A DNA stretch of 64,000 nucleotides from Cryptomeria japonica (lineage: Eukaryota > Streptophyta > Pinopsida > Cupressales > Cupressaceae). Both the position numbers and the translations under genes were made by a program. The notes beneath the pieces are model-generated. The model saw nothing but the letters and a program-made list of their open reading frames with translations. It ran no database searches and was not told where the DNA came from. Numbering within the stretch: position 1 is the first letter of the stretch; every line of letters starts with the position of its first letter. The stretch lies in NCBI RefSeq assembly GCF_030272615.1, contig NC_081411.1, forward strand, positions 210,754,744 to 210,818,743, given 5' to 3'. Below are positions 1 to 12,041 of this stretch, piece after piece.

Positions 1-640
<640 letters not shown>

Positions 641-763
641 TAAAATGAAAAAAAAAAGTTTTAAACATGTAATTTGTTGTTTATATATTATATCTGTTAT
701 ATAATATAAAAATTATCAAAATATTAAAAATAAAAAATAATATACATATTTTGAAATATATAA
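641..763 (+). repeat. AT-rich host repeat, left part, interrupted by LINE A
   Basis: This AT-rich stretch matches 24440-24545 and 46805-46900, which lie upstream of the two RING gene copies. It stops at 763 and resumes at 9506, so it is one repeat copy split by the LINE A insertion. Confidence 0.75.
747..763. repeat. Target-site duplication of LINE A, left copy
   Basis: The 17-bp sequence tattttgaaatatataa occurs here and again at 9506-9522, exactly flanking LINE A. The unoccupied site can be recognised in the related repeats near 24530 and 46890. Confidence 0.85.
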
Positions 764-990
764 ATTTTTTTTGGTTCGGTAAGAGGCCGAAGCCAAAAAA
801 ATTTATTATTCATTTATGAAATTATACATAACTCTACTCATGTGGGCGCCGGTAGGAAAGAGTGGAGTCGAGAAAACCTCCGGCCTTGCCCAGGACTATA
901 GTCCAACAAATCTCTTCAAAAATTACAGTATTGATACATGAAAACCCTGGGCAAGGGTAATCAGGTGGGAAGGTTTTTTTTTTTTTATAT
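764..990 (-). repeat. Conserved 3' terminus of the LINE A/B family
   Basis: About 200 bp next to the poly(A) tail are clearly homologous to 49514-49760 in LINE B. Shared blocks include ggtaagaggccga at 778-790, the gtgggcgccg block near 842 and a block around the 'atagtcca' string near 898. This defines the family's 3' end. In RNA sense it contains GGC-UUCG-GCC (reverse complement of 785-794), a potential three-base-pair stem closed by a UUCG tetraloop, a few bases before the poly(A). Confidence 0.8.
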
Positions 991-1949
991 TTCCTTCCCA
1001 TAGAAGCCCAAAAGAAATGTTTCCAGTAACCTTATGATGTCTTTGATTCTGGAGTTGTTCTTTAGTTATTTAGAGTTGCTCCATAATTGCTCTTGATAAC
1101 CTATTTGGCTTGCATTGTCAGTTACTCAAACACTTGGCAATTTTGTTAGTATCAACCGGCCATTTATATCCTTTGATAGTCATTTATGTCATTTATACAA
1201 ACCTCAAGTCATTTCCAAAGCAAACATATCCCCTAAGATTATGAAATAATAAAATTTGAGAGACTGAATTTGAAGTACCAAATACGATTAGGATAGAACA
1301 AGATTGCCCAGAGATCTTACCAACCATAAAACCTCGGTTTTCCAACTCTTGTTTGTGCTCTTGGATGTTATCCTTAATAAGGGTAAAATCTAGGCTACAA
1401 CAACAAGAGTATGAAAAGGGAAATTCAGTCAATCCATCCTGCCTTACCCTGAAGTTTTATAGCAAAAGGAGATGACTGAATGGCTGTCTATTCACAGTTT
1501 TCATGTTAGCCACATAAAGTTCACTGACTTAGGAAATGACATGGAGATATCCAAATATAGAAAACATCAGCAGATGGCCTTAAAACTACAACAGATGTCC
1601 TTCAAAAAATCAAAGTAGATACCCCTAGTATTATGCATTCAGATACTAGCTAGATTATTTATTTAACTGTTTTAATAGCAAAATGCTGATGTATATCTGT
1701 ATAGTAGATATTCCTTCATGCCCCTTAAGTCATAGTAATTTGTAGGATTAATATCATACTAACTTAGTGTCTTATATGATACTTTAGTTTGTTTTTAAAG
1801 CTATGATACTATTTGCTATCTTAGCCCTAGTTTCAGATAACTATGAATTGTATCCTGTTTTTCCCCAAGTTGTAGTTTAAGCCAGGCCCTATAGCACTGT
1901 ATTCATATCAAAAAAATGGATCCAGGCTCCCTCAGAAAGCAGAACCACC
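991..1949 (-). other. LINE A 3' region downstream of ORF3
   Basis: No gene can be recognised. A 79-codon minus-strand frame at 1193-1432 contains a Cys run and has no visible relative in LINE B, so it is not called. The stretch is the 3' untranslated part between the third ORF and the conserved terminus. Confidence 0.4.
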
Positions 1950-2519
1950 TCATTCTTCCCCAGAGGACGAGGAAGAAGCCCTTTCCTCCTCCAGAACTAG
2001 ACCCTCGGCTCTGAGGAAATCCTCAAACCATGTAGGTTTAGGAGGGTGTCTCACATGGAATAAGAAAAGCAGAAAGTTAACATTTATGTTAATTACCTCG
2101 ACACCATCTGTGGAAATGATAGGGAATCGAGGCACTGGCCTATTGTTCCAAATGAGAATGTCATAATTCCTTGGCTTTGGAATAGTCCCTTCATTGTCTA
2201 TATTGACTAAAACCCTCTCAAGATCACCCAGAATAGAGGCAGTGAAGACCTCTCTGCACAGAGCACTAGTATCTTCATGATTTTTGGTGGAACTCATAGT
2301 AACTGTGAGAAACATGGCGGCCACGTCCGTGTTGGCCCTGGTTCTATTTGAATTTGTGAGGAAATCCGAGCCTAGGATGTTCTCAATTGCATCAATGACC
2401 AAGGTGTGAGGGAGATGCATAATGCACTTAAGGCGATCACAAGTGATGGCCCCTTCAAAGGCCATTTGTCTCTTAGAACTGCAAAGTTTAATTAGGGTAT
2501 CCATCGCCTGAAAATTCAC
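1950..2519 (-). CDS. ORF3 of LINE A: conserved unrecognised protein
   Basis: An open 189-codon frame inside LINE A, on the LINE strand and downstream of RNase H. I do not recognise the family. Three blocks align with the LINE B copy (53191-52552): an N-terminal K-R-x-M-A-F-x-G-x-I-x(3)-R-L segment, a central RTRAN[TS]D[VI]AAM segment, and a block with LG[DE][LI]ERV, a Pro-Lys-Pro, YDILI and PVPR. A shorter block follows with a double Pro and a Trp. The C-terminus is Glu-rich then Ser-rich (ERASSSSSGEE). A third relative lies at 63389-63901. No membrane segment, zinc motif or catalytic signature is visible. The likely start is the Met of the MDTL segment, which aligns with the LINE B start and lies five codons inside this frame. 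It is the only long frame in LINE A without a stop. Confidence 0.6.
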   Translation of the reverse strand: MNFQAMDTLIKLCSSKRQMAFEGAITCDRLKCIMHLPHTLVIDAIENILGSDFLTNSNRTRANTDVAAMFLTVTMSSTKNHEDTSALCREVFTASILGDLERVLVNIDNEGTIPKPRNYDILIWNNRPVPRFPIISTDGVEVININVNFLLFLFHVRHPPKPTWFEDFLRAEGLVLEEERASSSSSGEE

Positions 2520-3471
2520 AACACAGGAGCTCAGGAAAACTGTAAAGCATCAACTTGTAAGACCTGAAGCTAAGGTTGGTATCTGAATGATTTAAACAAT
2601 CCAAGTTAGCTCATTCTGAAAACATTCAATCCAAAACTCCATTTTGGAAGGATTTCATTGGTTGCAAAGTAACACATATCCTAGAATGATGCGCCGACTG
2701 AGGTAAAATCATGTGGAGGAGCTCGAAATAAGTTTGACAGAAGAGAAAGCGTGTATGCTTCATACTGAGGCTCTAACATATCATAATTATTAAGACAACA
2801 AGGGGATCTTGCCATTAAATAATGTTAATTAAATCATAACTGTGGGTTATTTGATCCATAATCTGGGCGTCACCGATTGCACAATTAATGATCAGCCTCT
2901 TTTTCCTGAGTAAAGGAATGAATATGCCACTGATAGAGGCCCTCGAGATTTTAAATGCAGAGCCAAAATCATTAGTGTTTAACTGAAAATTTCTATATTT
3001 GTTTTTTTGGCTAAGATAGATTACATTTCTAGCATGTAAGTGTTTATTGATTAGTGCTATTTACTTCAGGTTTAGAAAATAACTTATTATCTTAATAAGA
3101 GTTTTATTTTTTCTATTTTTCTTCTTCTTTTTTAAAAGAGTGTAGAATCTTTTTATTGTTATATGAGTATCTAAAGATATTTAAGAAAGTTTTAATAGTT
3201 AGCAAGGGTAAGTTTTAATCTCAATTTGGATATCCAAGTTAATATGTATGGTAAATATACTTATTTATAATGGATTTTATAAATACCTGTATATATATAT
3301 AACCCTCCCCTTATATATACATACAGTTATCTATATAGATCAGATGAGTGATTTTAAAAAAAAATTATATGTTTTAATTTGTAGTGAAAAATATATATAC
3401 CTATATACTTATTTTATATATATATATATTATATATCTATATGTATATATGCATATATTCTTATGTATATG

Positions 3472-3523
<52 letters not shown>

Positions 3524-3704
3524 GATATATATAAGCATGAATAAGGTGATGTTAATATGTGGATATATGAATCTATGATTTCAATTATATGTCTATATAT
3601 ATTAGTGATTCTATATAAAAGTGAAGTTGTATAGGTGTGTTTTGATGACTCATCTTAGTTATAGAGGCTTATATGCAGTGTCTGCTAATATAACAGCTTA
3701 TTGG
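2520..3704 (-). other. LINE A spacer between RNase H and ORF3
   Basis: Non-coding as far as I can see. It is AT-rich with a TA/GT microsatellite at 3285-3535. The corresponding spacer in LINE B (53192-55157) is also rich in TA microsatellites, but I could not align the two in detail. Confidence 0.5.
3285..3535. repeat. (TA)n/(GT)n microsatellite
   Basis: Runs of TA at about 3415-3430 and 3470-3487, then (GT)n at 3488-3520, flanked by more TA-rich sequence. A repetitive Tyr/Ile/Val frame through it is not a gene. Confidence 0.9.
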
Positions 3705-4514
3705 TTAAGGGTTGTTGATGGGAGCTACATGAATTATTGTCTTGCCATCAGCTCCCATATTGGCAAGGGAGTCCGCTCTCCTATTACCTTCCCTGTAAAT
3801 GTGGTTAAAGATGACCCTATCAAATGTTTTTATGTTTGTCAAAATTTTTGCCAAGGAAGCATTTAGTCTCCAATCAGGCATAAACCCTTTTCTAAGGGCA
3901 TTGACGATAATAGCCGAATCACCTTCAATGATAATCTTCTTAATATTAAGTAAAATGCCTAAGTTTATTCCTACATCCAATGCTTGCATTTCTGCAACAT
4001 TATTTGTACAAGATCCATAGGGGAGAGCCATAAAGGCCACCTCATCCCCATTTGAATTATGGAGGCAACAACCCAGACCTGCCCTCCTAGGGTTACCCCG
4101 CGAGGCACCATCAAAGTTCAATTTAAACCAATCCTTGATAGGAGGGATCCATTTACATTCTTTGCGAGATAGCTCATTTGCTGGGGAACCTATGCTAATG
4201 AAGGGAGGAATTTTTAGACCTTTCCATCTTAGTCTCATTTTTTCATCCCAGTATGACATATTGATGTCTCTCTGGTGATTTAGGGTTTGGTTATTTACTA
4301 TTTCAACTATGGTGGCTTCAATTTTATTGACTAGTTGATACCATTGCATTTTGCTATCTTTGAAAATCCTCCTATTTCTCTCCTTCCAGATTTCCCAAAT
4401 CATAATAGATGGGGCAATGATCCATAATTGTTCAAACATGCTGCCAATGTTCCGAATTGGCCAAGCGAGAAAAAGATCCAAAATATTACTAGGAATGGGG
4501 GAATACCAGATCAA
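3705..4514 (-). pseudogene. LINE A ORF2, RNase H domain
   Basis: The C-terminal part of ORF2, 269 codons open. The RNase H fold is recognisable by KLNFDGASRGNP (first catalytic Asp), the AEMQALDVGI segment (Glu), IIEGDSAIIVNALRKG (Asp) and the HIYREGNRRADSLANMGADG end with His and a final Asp. It would degrade the RNA strand of RNA:DNA hybrids. The upstream part (WEIWKERNRRIF) belongs to the zinc-binding region linker. An RNase H domain after reverse transcriptase is found in a subset of plant L1 elements. It is cut off from the rest of ORF2 by upstream lesions, so no full polyprotein is made. Confidence 0.85.
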
Positions 4515-5308
4515 CTACTTTCTTAACCAACCCCAACAATTATGAGCATAATCGCATGTCACCAAAAGGTGATTAGAAGACTCCTCATCCTGCTCACATA
4601 AAGGGCACCTACTCGGCCCTTCATATCCAAGTTTCTTAAAAGTCTCAGAAGTAAGGATTCGGTTTTGAATAGCCAGCCATGCAAACAGACCTGCTTTCAT
4701 GCAAATAGACCTGCTTTCATGCAAACAGACCTGCTTTCATAACGCACCTTTTATCCCAGCACAAAGATAAGGGTAAATTGGAGCAAGAGATATGTTTTTT
4801 TATTTAGCATATGTTTGTATCCCTCCTTTGATTCATATCTACCCTTTTTAGAGCCAGCCCATATCAATTTGTCAGAATCAAGAGTAAGGGCAATATTTCT
4901 TGAGGCTAGGATCTGAGATAGGAAGGATCTCTCCTGGGCCGAAATATCAAGGTGCTTCATTGATTTCCATCTCCATTTTTTCAGACGCCCTATGCTAAAT
5001 TCTTCAATGTAATCATTTACATGAGAACCCCAGAGTCCTTCAAGGGTGGGAATAATTGACTTAAAATTAGGAAGAGTGATGAGGGGGGGGGAGGCTCCCC
5101 AGGAGTCTCTCCAAAACATGGCATCCTGCCCATTGCCAATGCACCAAGTTAACTTGTCAGATATGATGCTTCTGCATTCTAGCATGAAGTTCCAGTTTCT
5201 AGAGCCCTTAGGAGGGTGAGTGGTCCTAAAGATACTTATAGGATCAGGGTTGTGCAGATATTTGTTAAAAAGGGTACGAGCCCATTTAGCATTGGGGTTG
5301 GAATACAT
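4515..5308 (-). pseudogene. LINE A ORF2, zinc-binding region
   Basis: The part of ORF2 between the RT thumb and RNase H, with the LWRGW-like WCIGNGQDAMFWRDSWG segment and a CPLCEQDEESSNHLLVTCDYA motif (Cys-x2-Cys...His...Cys), typical of the reverse-transcriptase zinc-binding domain of plant LINEs. It is split near 4745 where a 20-bp sequence is present three times (4681-4740). The extra 40 bases shift the frame. Confidence 0.8.
4681..4740. repeat. 20-bp tandem triplication inside LINE A ORF2
   Basis: gcaaacagacctgctttcat at 4681-4700 is repeated at 4701-4720 (one mismatch) and 4721-4740. Two extra units add 40 bases and disrupt the reading frame of the zinc-binding region. Confidence 0.95.
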
Positions 5309-6754
5309 CCACCAAACTAACTTGGCCCCCAGTGCTTTGCTCTAGATGATAAGCTCTTTGATGCCCAAACCAACCATTTCCTTGGGTAAGCAGATCTTGT
5401 CCCAGGCAATCAATGGAAGTCTAGCCTTGTCTTTCGAACCTTGCCAGAAAAAAGTCCTTATGTGACTAGTAATCTCCTTCCTCTTGGAAGCAGGAAGATC
5501 CATACATGAGAGTTAGAAAATAGGCATGGCCGAGAGGACCGCCTTGATCAAAGTGGCCTTACCTGCAAAGGAAAGCCATTTACCTTTCCAAGATGATATT
5601 CTGTTTGTAATCTTGGACACAACCTGGTTCCAGAGATTCGATGATCTGGTGCCTTTGTCTATGGGAAGACCCAAATATTTACATAGCAATTCTCCTACTT
5701 TAAATTTAAGGATTTTTAGAATTCTTGTTCGAAGTTCATTGTTTGTGTTAAAGAAAGTTATATTAGACTTCATAGTGTTAATTTCTTGATTAGAGATGCT
5801 AGTGTATTTGTTCAGGATTTCTTTAATTGTTTTAGCCTCCATATGGCTGCTTGACCCAAACAACATGGTATCATCCACAAATTGTTGATGGGTGATAGGT
5901 TCCATGTTAGAGGTGATTTTGATGCCAACAAGCTGAGCCTTTTCTCTAGCCCAATTAATCATTCTTCCAAGAGATTCAGCCATAATAATGAAGAGGAAGG
6001 GGGAGAGGGGATCCCCTTGTCTGAGGCCTCTAGAAATTTCAAAGATGCCCTCTAAAGCCCCATTGACAAGGATTGAGATCCTCAGAGTAGCAATACATTC
6101 AAATACTAAATTAATCCATTTCTTATTAAACCCAAAAGCATCCAAACATTTACAAAGAAAGTGCCAATCCACTTTATCATATGCTTTCTTGATGTCCAAT
6201 TTAATCAACATGTCTGGTACTTTGTTCTTTTGTATTGAGTGAATAGCCTCCTAAGCAATGATTATACCATCATAAATGGATCTATTTGGCACAAAACTTG
6301 TCTGTTCCTCACTGATAATTATGGGGAGGAGGGTCAGTAATCTGTTTGCCATTGTTTTAGTGAGTAATTTATATAGGGTGTTACATAAAGCTATTGGGCG
6401 ACAGTCCTCAAAACTATCCACGACCTCCTTCTTTGGGATTAGGGCGATGAATGTATTGTTGAGTTCTCTAAGAATTTTCCCAGAGTTTCTCATCTCCTCT
6501 AAGGCCTCAGTAATTTCTAGACCCATGAATCTCCAACATTTTTGATAGAAGTGAGCCAGGAACCCATCGAGACCAGGAGCCTTGTCTGGACCCATTTGAA
6601 ATAAGGCTGATTCTACTTCTTCTATTGTTAATTTTTTGTTGAGCATTAAGTTGTATTCTTTTGATATTAATTTCGGAATATTTTTTAAGAAATCACTCTC
6701 CTTAGTCCATTTAGAGCCCTCCCTATTATTAAGGATAGTCTCAAAATACCCCAC
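5309..6754 (-). pseudogene. LINE A ORF2, reverse transcriptase domain
   Basis: Reverse transcriptase of the L1 type. Recognisable in order: MGPDKAPGLDGFLAHFY, the ALIPKKE..RPIALCNTLYKLLTK segment, KLDIKKAYDKVDW (catalytic Asp), SRGLRQGDPLSPFLF, and FVDDTMLFG with both Asp residues of the [FY]xDD box kept. The thumb (SSWKGKWLSFAGKATLIKAVLSAMP) ends near 5513. A stop at 6249 (after IYDGIIIA) and frame loss between 5513 and 5309 interrupt it. The catalytic residues are intact, but the frame is dead. Confidence 0.9.
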
Positions 6755-7786
6755 AGCTGTTTTAGCAATGATTTCAGGGTTATTAGTAAAATCCCCCGAT
6801 GCCAGTTTGATCTTGTTGATCCTGTTTAATGTTCTATGATGTCTAGTGCTATTGTGAAAGAAACTCGTATTTCTATCACCGGCTTCAAGCCAATTGTCCC
6901 TCCATTTCTATTTCCAATAAATCTCTTCACGAGCTAAAATTTCTTCATAACGAGCCAAATTGCTTTTTTCCCTTTGATATAAGAAGTTGTTCATCCCATA
7001 CTTGATCACTTCATCATTAATAATCTCCAACTCCTTTTCAATCTATGTTTTTTGTGAGAAGATATTTCCAAAGTGTTCTTTATTCCACATTATTAATTGT
7101 TGCTTAATCTTTTTAAGTTTGGTTACTACTCTGAAAGTTTTGGAGCCTAAGACTTTAGTGTCCTTACACCAATTTTCAATGAGTTGTAATAGATTTTCAT
7201 CTTTGAGCCACATTTTTTCAAAGCAAAAGGGGTTTTTTGTCGATTTTAGAGCTTATGTTATCATTAATTCAATCGGGAAATGATCTGATCTAGAGAGGGG
7301 AAGGACAACGGTTTCAGAGGACTGTGACAGATTACCAAATAGGAAAAATCTGTCCAATTTTTCTGCAATGTTGCAGAAGCCTTGTCTTCTGTTATTCCAG
7401 GTAAAGGCTTCGCTCTTGGTAGTTAAATCTAGCAAGTTACATTTATGCATCCAATTTCTGAAATCAAAGCATGATTGAGTCATTTTGTTATTGCCCCCCC
7501 ACTTTTCCTTGGGATCCAGAATTGCATTGAAGTCTCCACCAATTAGGTAGGTTTGTTTAGTTTCGTTTAGAAGGAAATACTCAATTTCCTCCTAGACTTG
7601 TTTTTTTGCATGTGTTTGTGTGGGGTCATAAACATTAATTAATGTGAAATTTAAGTTTCTTTTGATGCTAACAACTCTTCCACACATCCAATCCGGGGTC
7701 TTCCTTATTAGATTTAAGGAAACTTGCCTTGAGTCCCACATACTCAAGTATGCATTTATCCTCAAGGGCTCTCCTATCATCTCCAT
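6755..7786 (-). pseudogene. LINE A ORF2, N-terminally deleted endonuclease
   Basis: Apurinic-like endonuclease domain that nicks target DNA in LINE insertion. Present are TLINVYDPTQ, then GGDFNAI (near 7520), the FTWNNRR segment, KLDRFF and the SRSDHFP end (catalytic Asp-His). Missing is the first part of the domain, including the conserved Asn of the WN[IV]RG motif and the Glu of the QE[TI]K motif, both present in LINE B at 59314-58151. The deletion removes roughly 65-80 codons at the ORF1/ORF2 junction. A stop near 7592 and frame changes add further damage. Confidence 0.8.
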
Positions 7787-7792
7787 TCTTCA

Positions 7793-9496
7793 TCATGGGA
7801 CTCTTGTCTGTTGAGTGATTTTTTTCCTTTTTGTTCTTTTGTTTTTGATTTCTCCCTTTGCTTTTTTGTTCTTTTTCTTTTTCTTTTCTTTTTTCTTTTT
7901 ATTATTGTCCCTATTTTCCATACTTAGAGCTAGATTGCTTAGAGAGTCATTATCCTCCAATGTGATCTTATTTTGAGCTGATAAAGCTTCTTGGTGAATG
8001 GGGGTGGTTTTCGAGATAAGGGAGCCATTAGTTTCACCTACAGTGTTCAAGTCATTAAGAGTTTTGTTGGTAGTTGGTGTGGAAATTAGCGAGAGACTCT
8101 GTTTGTTCCCAGGGTCTATCCTCCTCTGTTCCACTACCGGTGCCATGAGTGAAATTTCATTTTCCTTGCATTCTGATAACCTTTGTGTATTATTTGATAC
8201 CATAGATCCCAGATATTGTTTATTAAACATGAAATCTCCCATAGGGTTGAATTTAATGTTCAAATCCACCCCCATAGAAGCCTTAATGCATGTTTTTTTT
8301 GACCCCTGATAAGGGGAGATTCCAGTCCTAGGAATGAAATCATTCTCAGTGGTCTTATGTTTGATTTCATAAATTGAGTGATTTGTAATAATTTTGATGG
8401 GATCAAATGTTGATTTACCTATCTCAATGTTGGCTAAAATTTTGATATCAGAGGATTTCAGATAGTTATCCTCCAAACCCTCAAAACCTCCTAAAAAATC
8501 TCCTAATTTTTTAAGGACCTCATTATGGATTAGTTCGACCGGCATGTTAGGAAATCGAATCCACTTTGGAACCCTAATTTTCTCAACATCTTTAGGGGAG
8601 AAATTAGGTTTCCAATTGAAAAATTTGAAACAATAGCCCTTAAAAAACCTATGATTATTTTTAAGTAAATTATCTTTAAGATCTGCAATATTGCAATTGA
8701 TAAATAAAAAATCATTTTCTAAGCTCATGATACTTATCTGGTTTCCCGTGAAGGATTTCAGCCATTGCTGAATCTTCGAGGACAGAGTGCCATAACCAAA
8801 CCATTTGCCAAAGAGCCCACGAGCGTTGTAACATTCCCATAATTCATCGGTATGATTATTACTTATAATCATAATATTATCTGTATTGAAGTCCGATGAC
8901 TTCTGAAAGTTTAAAGGGCCATGCTTAGGGTAGACCTCCTCCCTTCTTCTGGTGAAAGAATTTGGGTTATGTAATGAGGGTTTTCTAACCCCAAGTTTGG
9001 TTCTGTTAGCTCCAGAAACCATATTCACCTGGACCTTCGACAGAGTCTCTGTTCGTAAGATAGGAGATCTTTTTTTATTAGGGCGTCCAGATGATGATAT
9101 ATCTCTTGAACGAATGAAGGGTGCCTACTTCTTCCGAGATACAGTGGTTTTCTGAATTTTACGGGGAGACCCTACCCTTCTTATAGTTTGTTGCCGAGTA
9201 TTCATCGCCGAAGAAGTTGATGGAACTTCTAAAAGAGGGAGATGGCTGGACAAAGCCCCCAGGGCTCTTTTGCTAATATCATTAAGCTTTAAAGCTGTTA
9301 AATTAGCCCCTATAACTTCAGGGATTAGGGCATTAAGACAATTCTCCAGGCGGGTAGCATCATTTTGATCCTCCAGAGGAGCAAAACTATTCTTCCATTG
9401 CCCAAGATGCCTCCCAAACCCAGGTAAAAATCACTGAGGTTTCACAGAGGGGTTTTTGCCTTCCGTAGATGTGTTCGTGATTCTCATTTTTCGCAT
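7793..9496 (-). pseudogene. LINE A ORF1, RNA-binding nucleocapsid-like protein
   Basis: ORF1 of a plant L1 element. The open part (9028-7793, 411 codons) has a DUF4283-like region: HTDELWECYNARGLFGKWFG, then the LFINCNIADLKDNLL and FKGYCFKFFNWKPNF segments, then PKWIRFPNMPVELI. The C-terminus is a long Lys-rich tail. The same frame continues upstream to an ATG at 9496, with a TAG near 9130 and a TGA near 9433, so the original protein had about 568 codons. ORF1 proteins bind the element RNA and accompany it into the nucleus. No CCHC knuckle is seen, although the LINE E ORF1 has one. The ATG is only about 10 bases inside the 5' insertion point. Confidence 0.75.
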
Positions 9497-9505
9497 AATT
9501 TTACT

Positions 9506-9667
9506 TATTTTGAAATATATAATTAACTAGTTATACTCTATATAATTATTTATATGTTATAATTAAAAAAAATTAAAATTTTTAATTAAAAATACATTAC
9601 TTAATAAGTAGAGCTTTAATTATGTATTATAATATAATTAATATAATATTATAAAATGAAAATTAAT
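9506..9667 (+). repeat. AT-rich host repeat, right part (includes right TSD of LINE A at 9506-9522)
   Basis: Continuation of the repeat interrupted at 763. 9506-9522 repeats 747-763 exactly. The rest matches 24540-24800 and 46900-47140 down to aaaatgaaaattaatgtt, where LINE C begins. Confidence 0.8.
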
Positions 9668-9671
9668 GTTA

Positions 9672-11900
9672 CATATTGGATTCATTAAAGGTAGATACAT
9701 ATTGGAAAACCTTGTCACTAGTTGGGAATCCATGGAATGGGCCAGAACCCCTAACCAGGACGCTGCCATGTTCCTTGTGGACTTTGAAAAAGCCTATGAT
9801 AGAGTTGAGTGGGATTTCATCCTCATGATGCTCCAAGCTTTTGGCTTCCCTAACGAGTTTTGTGACTATGTCCGAATTCTCCTCAAAGATGCTTCCGCCA
9901 TGATTGAAATTATGTAGGACTGCCCTCTTGCCCCTGCTCTATTTGTTATTGCCTCAGATGCCGTCTTCTATCTCCTTAGAGATGATACTCTATCTCCTAG
10001 AGTCCATGGCATCATGTTGCCGGATGACTCTGAATTGCTCAATATCCAGTTTGCTGATGATTCGTCTCTTTTCCTGGAGCTCTCTAGGCAAAACATCAAT
10101 TCCCTCAACCTAAAAATTGACACCTTTGGTAAAGCCTCTGGAGCCAAGATCTCCAGCTCCAAATCTATTCTACTTGGATAGAAAGATGGGTACTCATGGG
10201 GAGGACCCAACATGATTGTCAAGTATCTCGGTATCCCCTTCTCTATATATCCCTCTCTTCGAGACATGTGGACCTGGGTTAAGGGGAAAATTGATAGGAA
10301 GCTCAACACGTGGGATAATAGGATCCTCTCCCTAGCAGGTAGGGTTCAATTATGTCAAAAAATCCTCTCCTCATACAATATCTACTACTCTTTAGTTTGG
10401 ATGTTTAACAATTATCAAATTTATGAAATCCAAAAGGCTATCAGGTGCTTCCTCTGGTATGATGGTAAGGGCAAAAGAAAGGCCCATGTGGTGAAATGGG
10501 ATTGGTGCCACTTAGACAAAAAGCTTGGAGGCTTGGGCCTTAAGGATCTTAAGCTGCAAGGAATCTCCCTTACCGCCAAGTGGATATTTCATGCACTAGA
10601 TGGGAAAGAACCTTGGAAGATCCTTATTAGAAACAACATTCAAAATGGATTCCCCAAGGCTGCCAAATCATGGAAAGTCCTCCCACTTAGTGATCTACTT
10701 CCTGGAAGTTTCTCGGTGTCTGTCCAAGGCACCTGGGTCTTTAAGTCCATCTGGAAAGCCTGGGAGCATGTGCGTAAACTTATCTGCAACTCTAGCATAT
10801 ACTGTGATAACACTATACATGGTGAAAGGTCGATATGGTGGAACCTCCACCATAACTCTAAGCCACTGGCCTTAACCCAAGTCTGTTCTGCTAGATTCTG
10901 GCATAACAAGGGGATCAAGTATCTCATGGATATCCTAGAAAATGACAACCTCATCACCTGGGAGGAACTTAGTAGTAAATTTAATCTCACTACTTCACAT
11001 AAGAGGACCTACAAGATGATTAGGAATGTCTGTAAGACCCTCAATCTTCCTAAGAACACTCATGTTGACACCCACAGGTACCTCTCATTCCTATGGAAGG
11101 ATGGCTCCCCCCTCCCCAAAATTAAATCCAAAGTTATCTACAACCTACTTAACCAGGACACCTTTGTTGTCGACCATGTCAACACCCTATGGAATGTTCA
11201 CCACAACCCCACCGCTTGGTATAAAACCTTTGAGAACCTTTGGAAATCCCCCATCCCCCCTAAGATCAAGTGTTTCAGATGGCAACTCTTACTAGATAGA
11301 TTGCCTATTAGGAATAATGTAGCATCATATGATCTCTATTCTGTTTGCAATAAACCTGAGTCCGCTCGGCACATCTTCCTTGACTGCCCTTTTGCTAGGG
11401 AGATCTGGTTAATGTTTGGAATATCCATCACTGAGCATGTCTTCACTTATGATATAGTTACTAGTTTTGTCCATAATCTTAAAAAGGATGCTAACTTAAT
11501 TTGACAAATTTTGTCTTCTTTAATCCTTTGGTTTATTTGGAAACTCAGAAATGAGGAGAAATTCCAAGGTAATGCTAGGGAACTTACTGGTTTTTTTAAA
11601 AAACTCACACATTATAAAATTGTTGTACAGGTTTGGTTCCTAATGAATGTTGAACGAAACAAACTTCTACGGTTCCTCAAAGAAGGCCGAGCCACCATGT
11701 TTATATACAAGATGCAAGATGGATATGAATGGGCAAGGATCGCAGAAAATCAAACCGCCTTTCAGAGTGCAGTAAAGAAGCTAATTAAAGAACTTCAGGA
11801 TACTATAGCTCCCCCTTTCAACAGGGTAGACATGTGCATACAAATCATGGAAAGGAAGAAGGTGGTCTGGATGGAAGGACCACAGGGGTGGACCACATGA
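9672..11900 (+). pseudogene. LINE C ORF2 remnant (RT, thumb, zinc-binding region)
   Basis: Reverse transcriptase from the FIKGRYILENLVTSWE segment onward, with FLVDFEKAYDRVEWDF (catalytic Asp) and QFADDSSLF (both Asp present). Then come thumb (MIVKYLGIPFSIYPS, AGRVQLCQKILSSYNIYYS), connection and a zinc-binding segment with SVCNKPESARHIFLDCPFA. It ends WMEGPQGWTT. Near 9915 about 15 codons that are present in LINE E (between the RT palm motifs) are missing, which creates a frame break. A stop lies near 10182 and a TGA at 11502 replaces a Trp codon expected from the family. The long piece 10212-11504 is open for 430 codons. Confidence 0.9.
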
Positions 11901-12028
11901 CTAGACAACTAGGATGAAATCCTTCTCTAGTACCTTATGACAGCGAGCACAACTTTATTTTGGAGTTTTTTTTTTTTCTTTAGTGCATTGTATATGACAC
12001 TCGTCTAAGTCTCTTTGGTTTCGTTGTT

Positions 12029-12041
12029 GAGGCTCTGCCTC
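12029..12041 (+). other. 3' hairpin of LINE C
   Basis: gaggc-tct-gcctc can form a 5-bp stem with a 3-base loop. It is equivalent to 21591-21603 in LINE E and, with one mismatch, to 12621-12633 in LINE D. Confidence 0.6.

Larger units (their letters stand above)
764..9505 (-). mobile_element. LINE A: L1-type retrotransposon with RNase H and an extra 3' ORF
   Basis: An insertion of about 8.7 kb on the minus strand. Read in its own direction it holds ORF1 (9496-7793), ORF2 with endonuclease (7786-7253), reverse transcriptase (6754-5513), a zinc-binding region (5308-4515) and RNase H (4514-3705). A 3' region of about 2.9 kb follows with a third ORF (2519-1950), then a short GC hairpin (783-794) and a poly(A) tail seen as T at 765-772. 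A 17-bp target-site duplication brackets the whole unit, so the third ORF lies inside the retrotransposed unit. All long ORFs except the third carry stops, frameshifts or deletions, so the copy is dead. LINE B at 49514-61342 has the same order. Confidence 0.85.

Noticed and set aside
1193-1432. 79-codon frame in the LINE A tail
   Set aside because: No counterpart in the LINE B tail and no motif. Probably chance.
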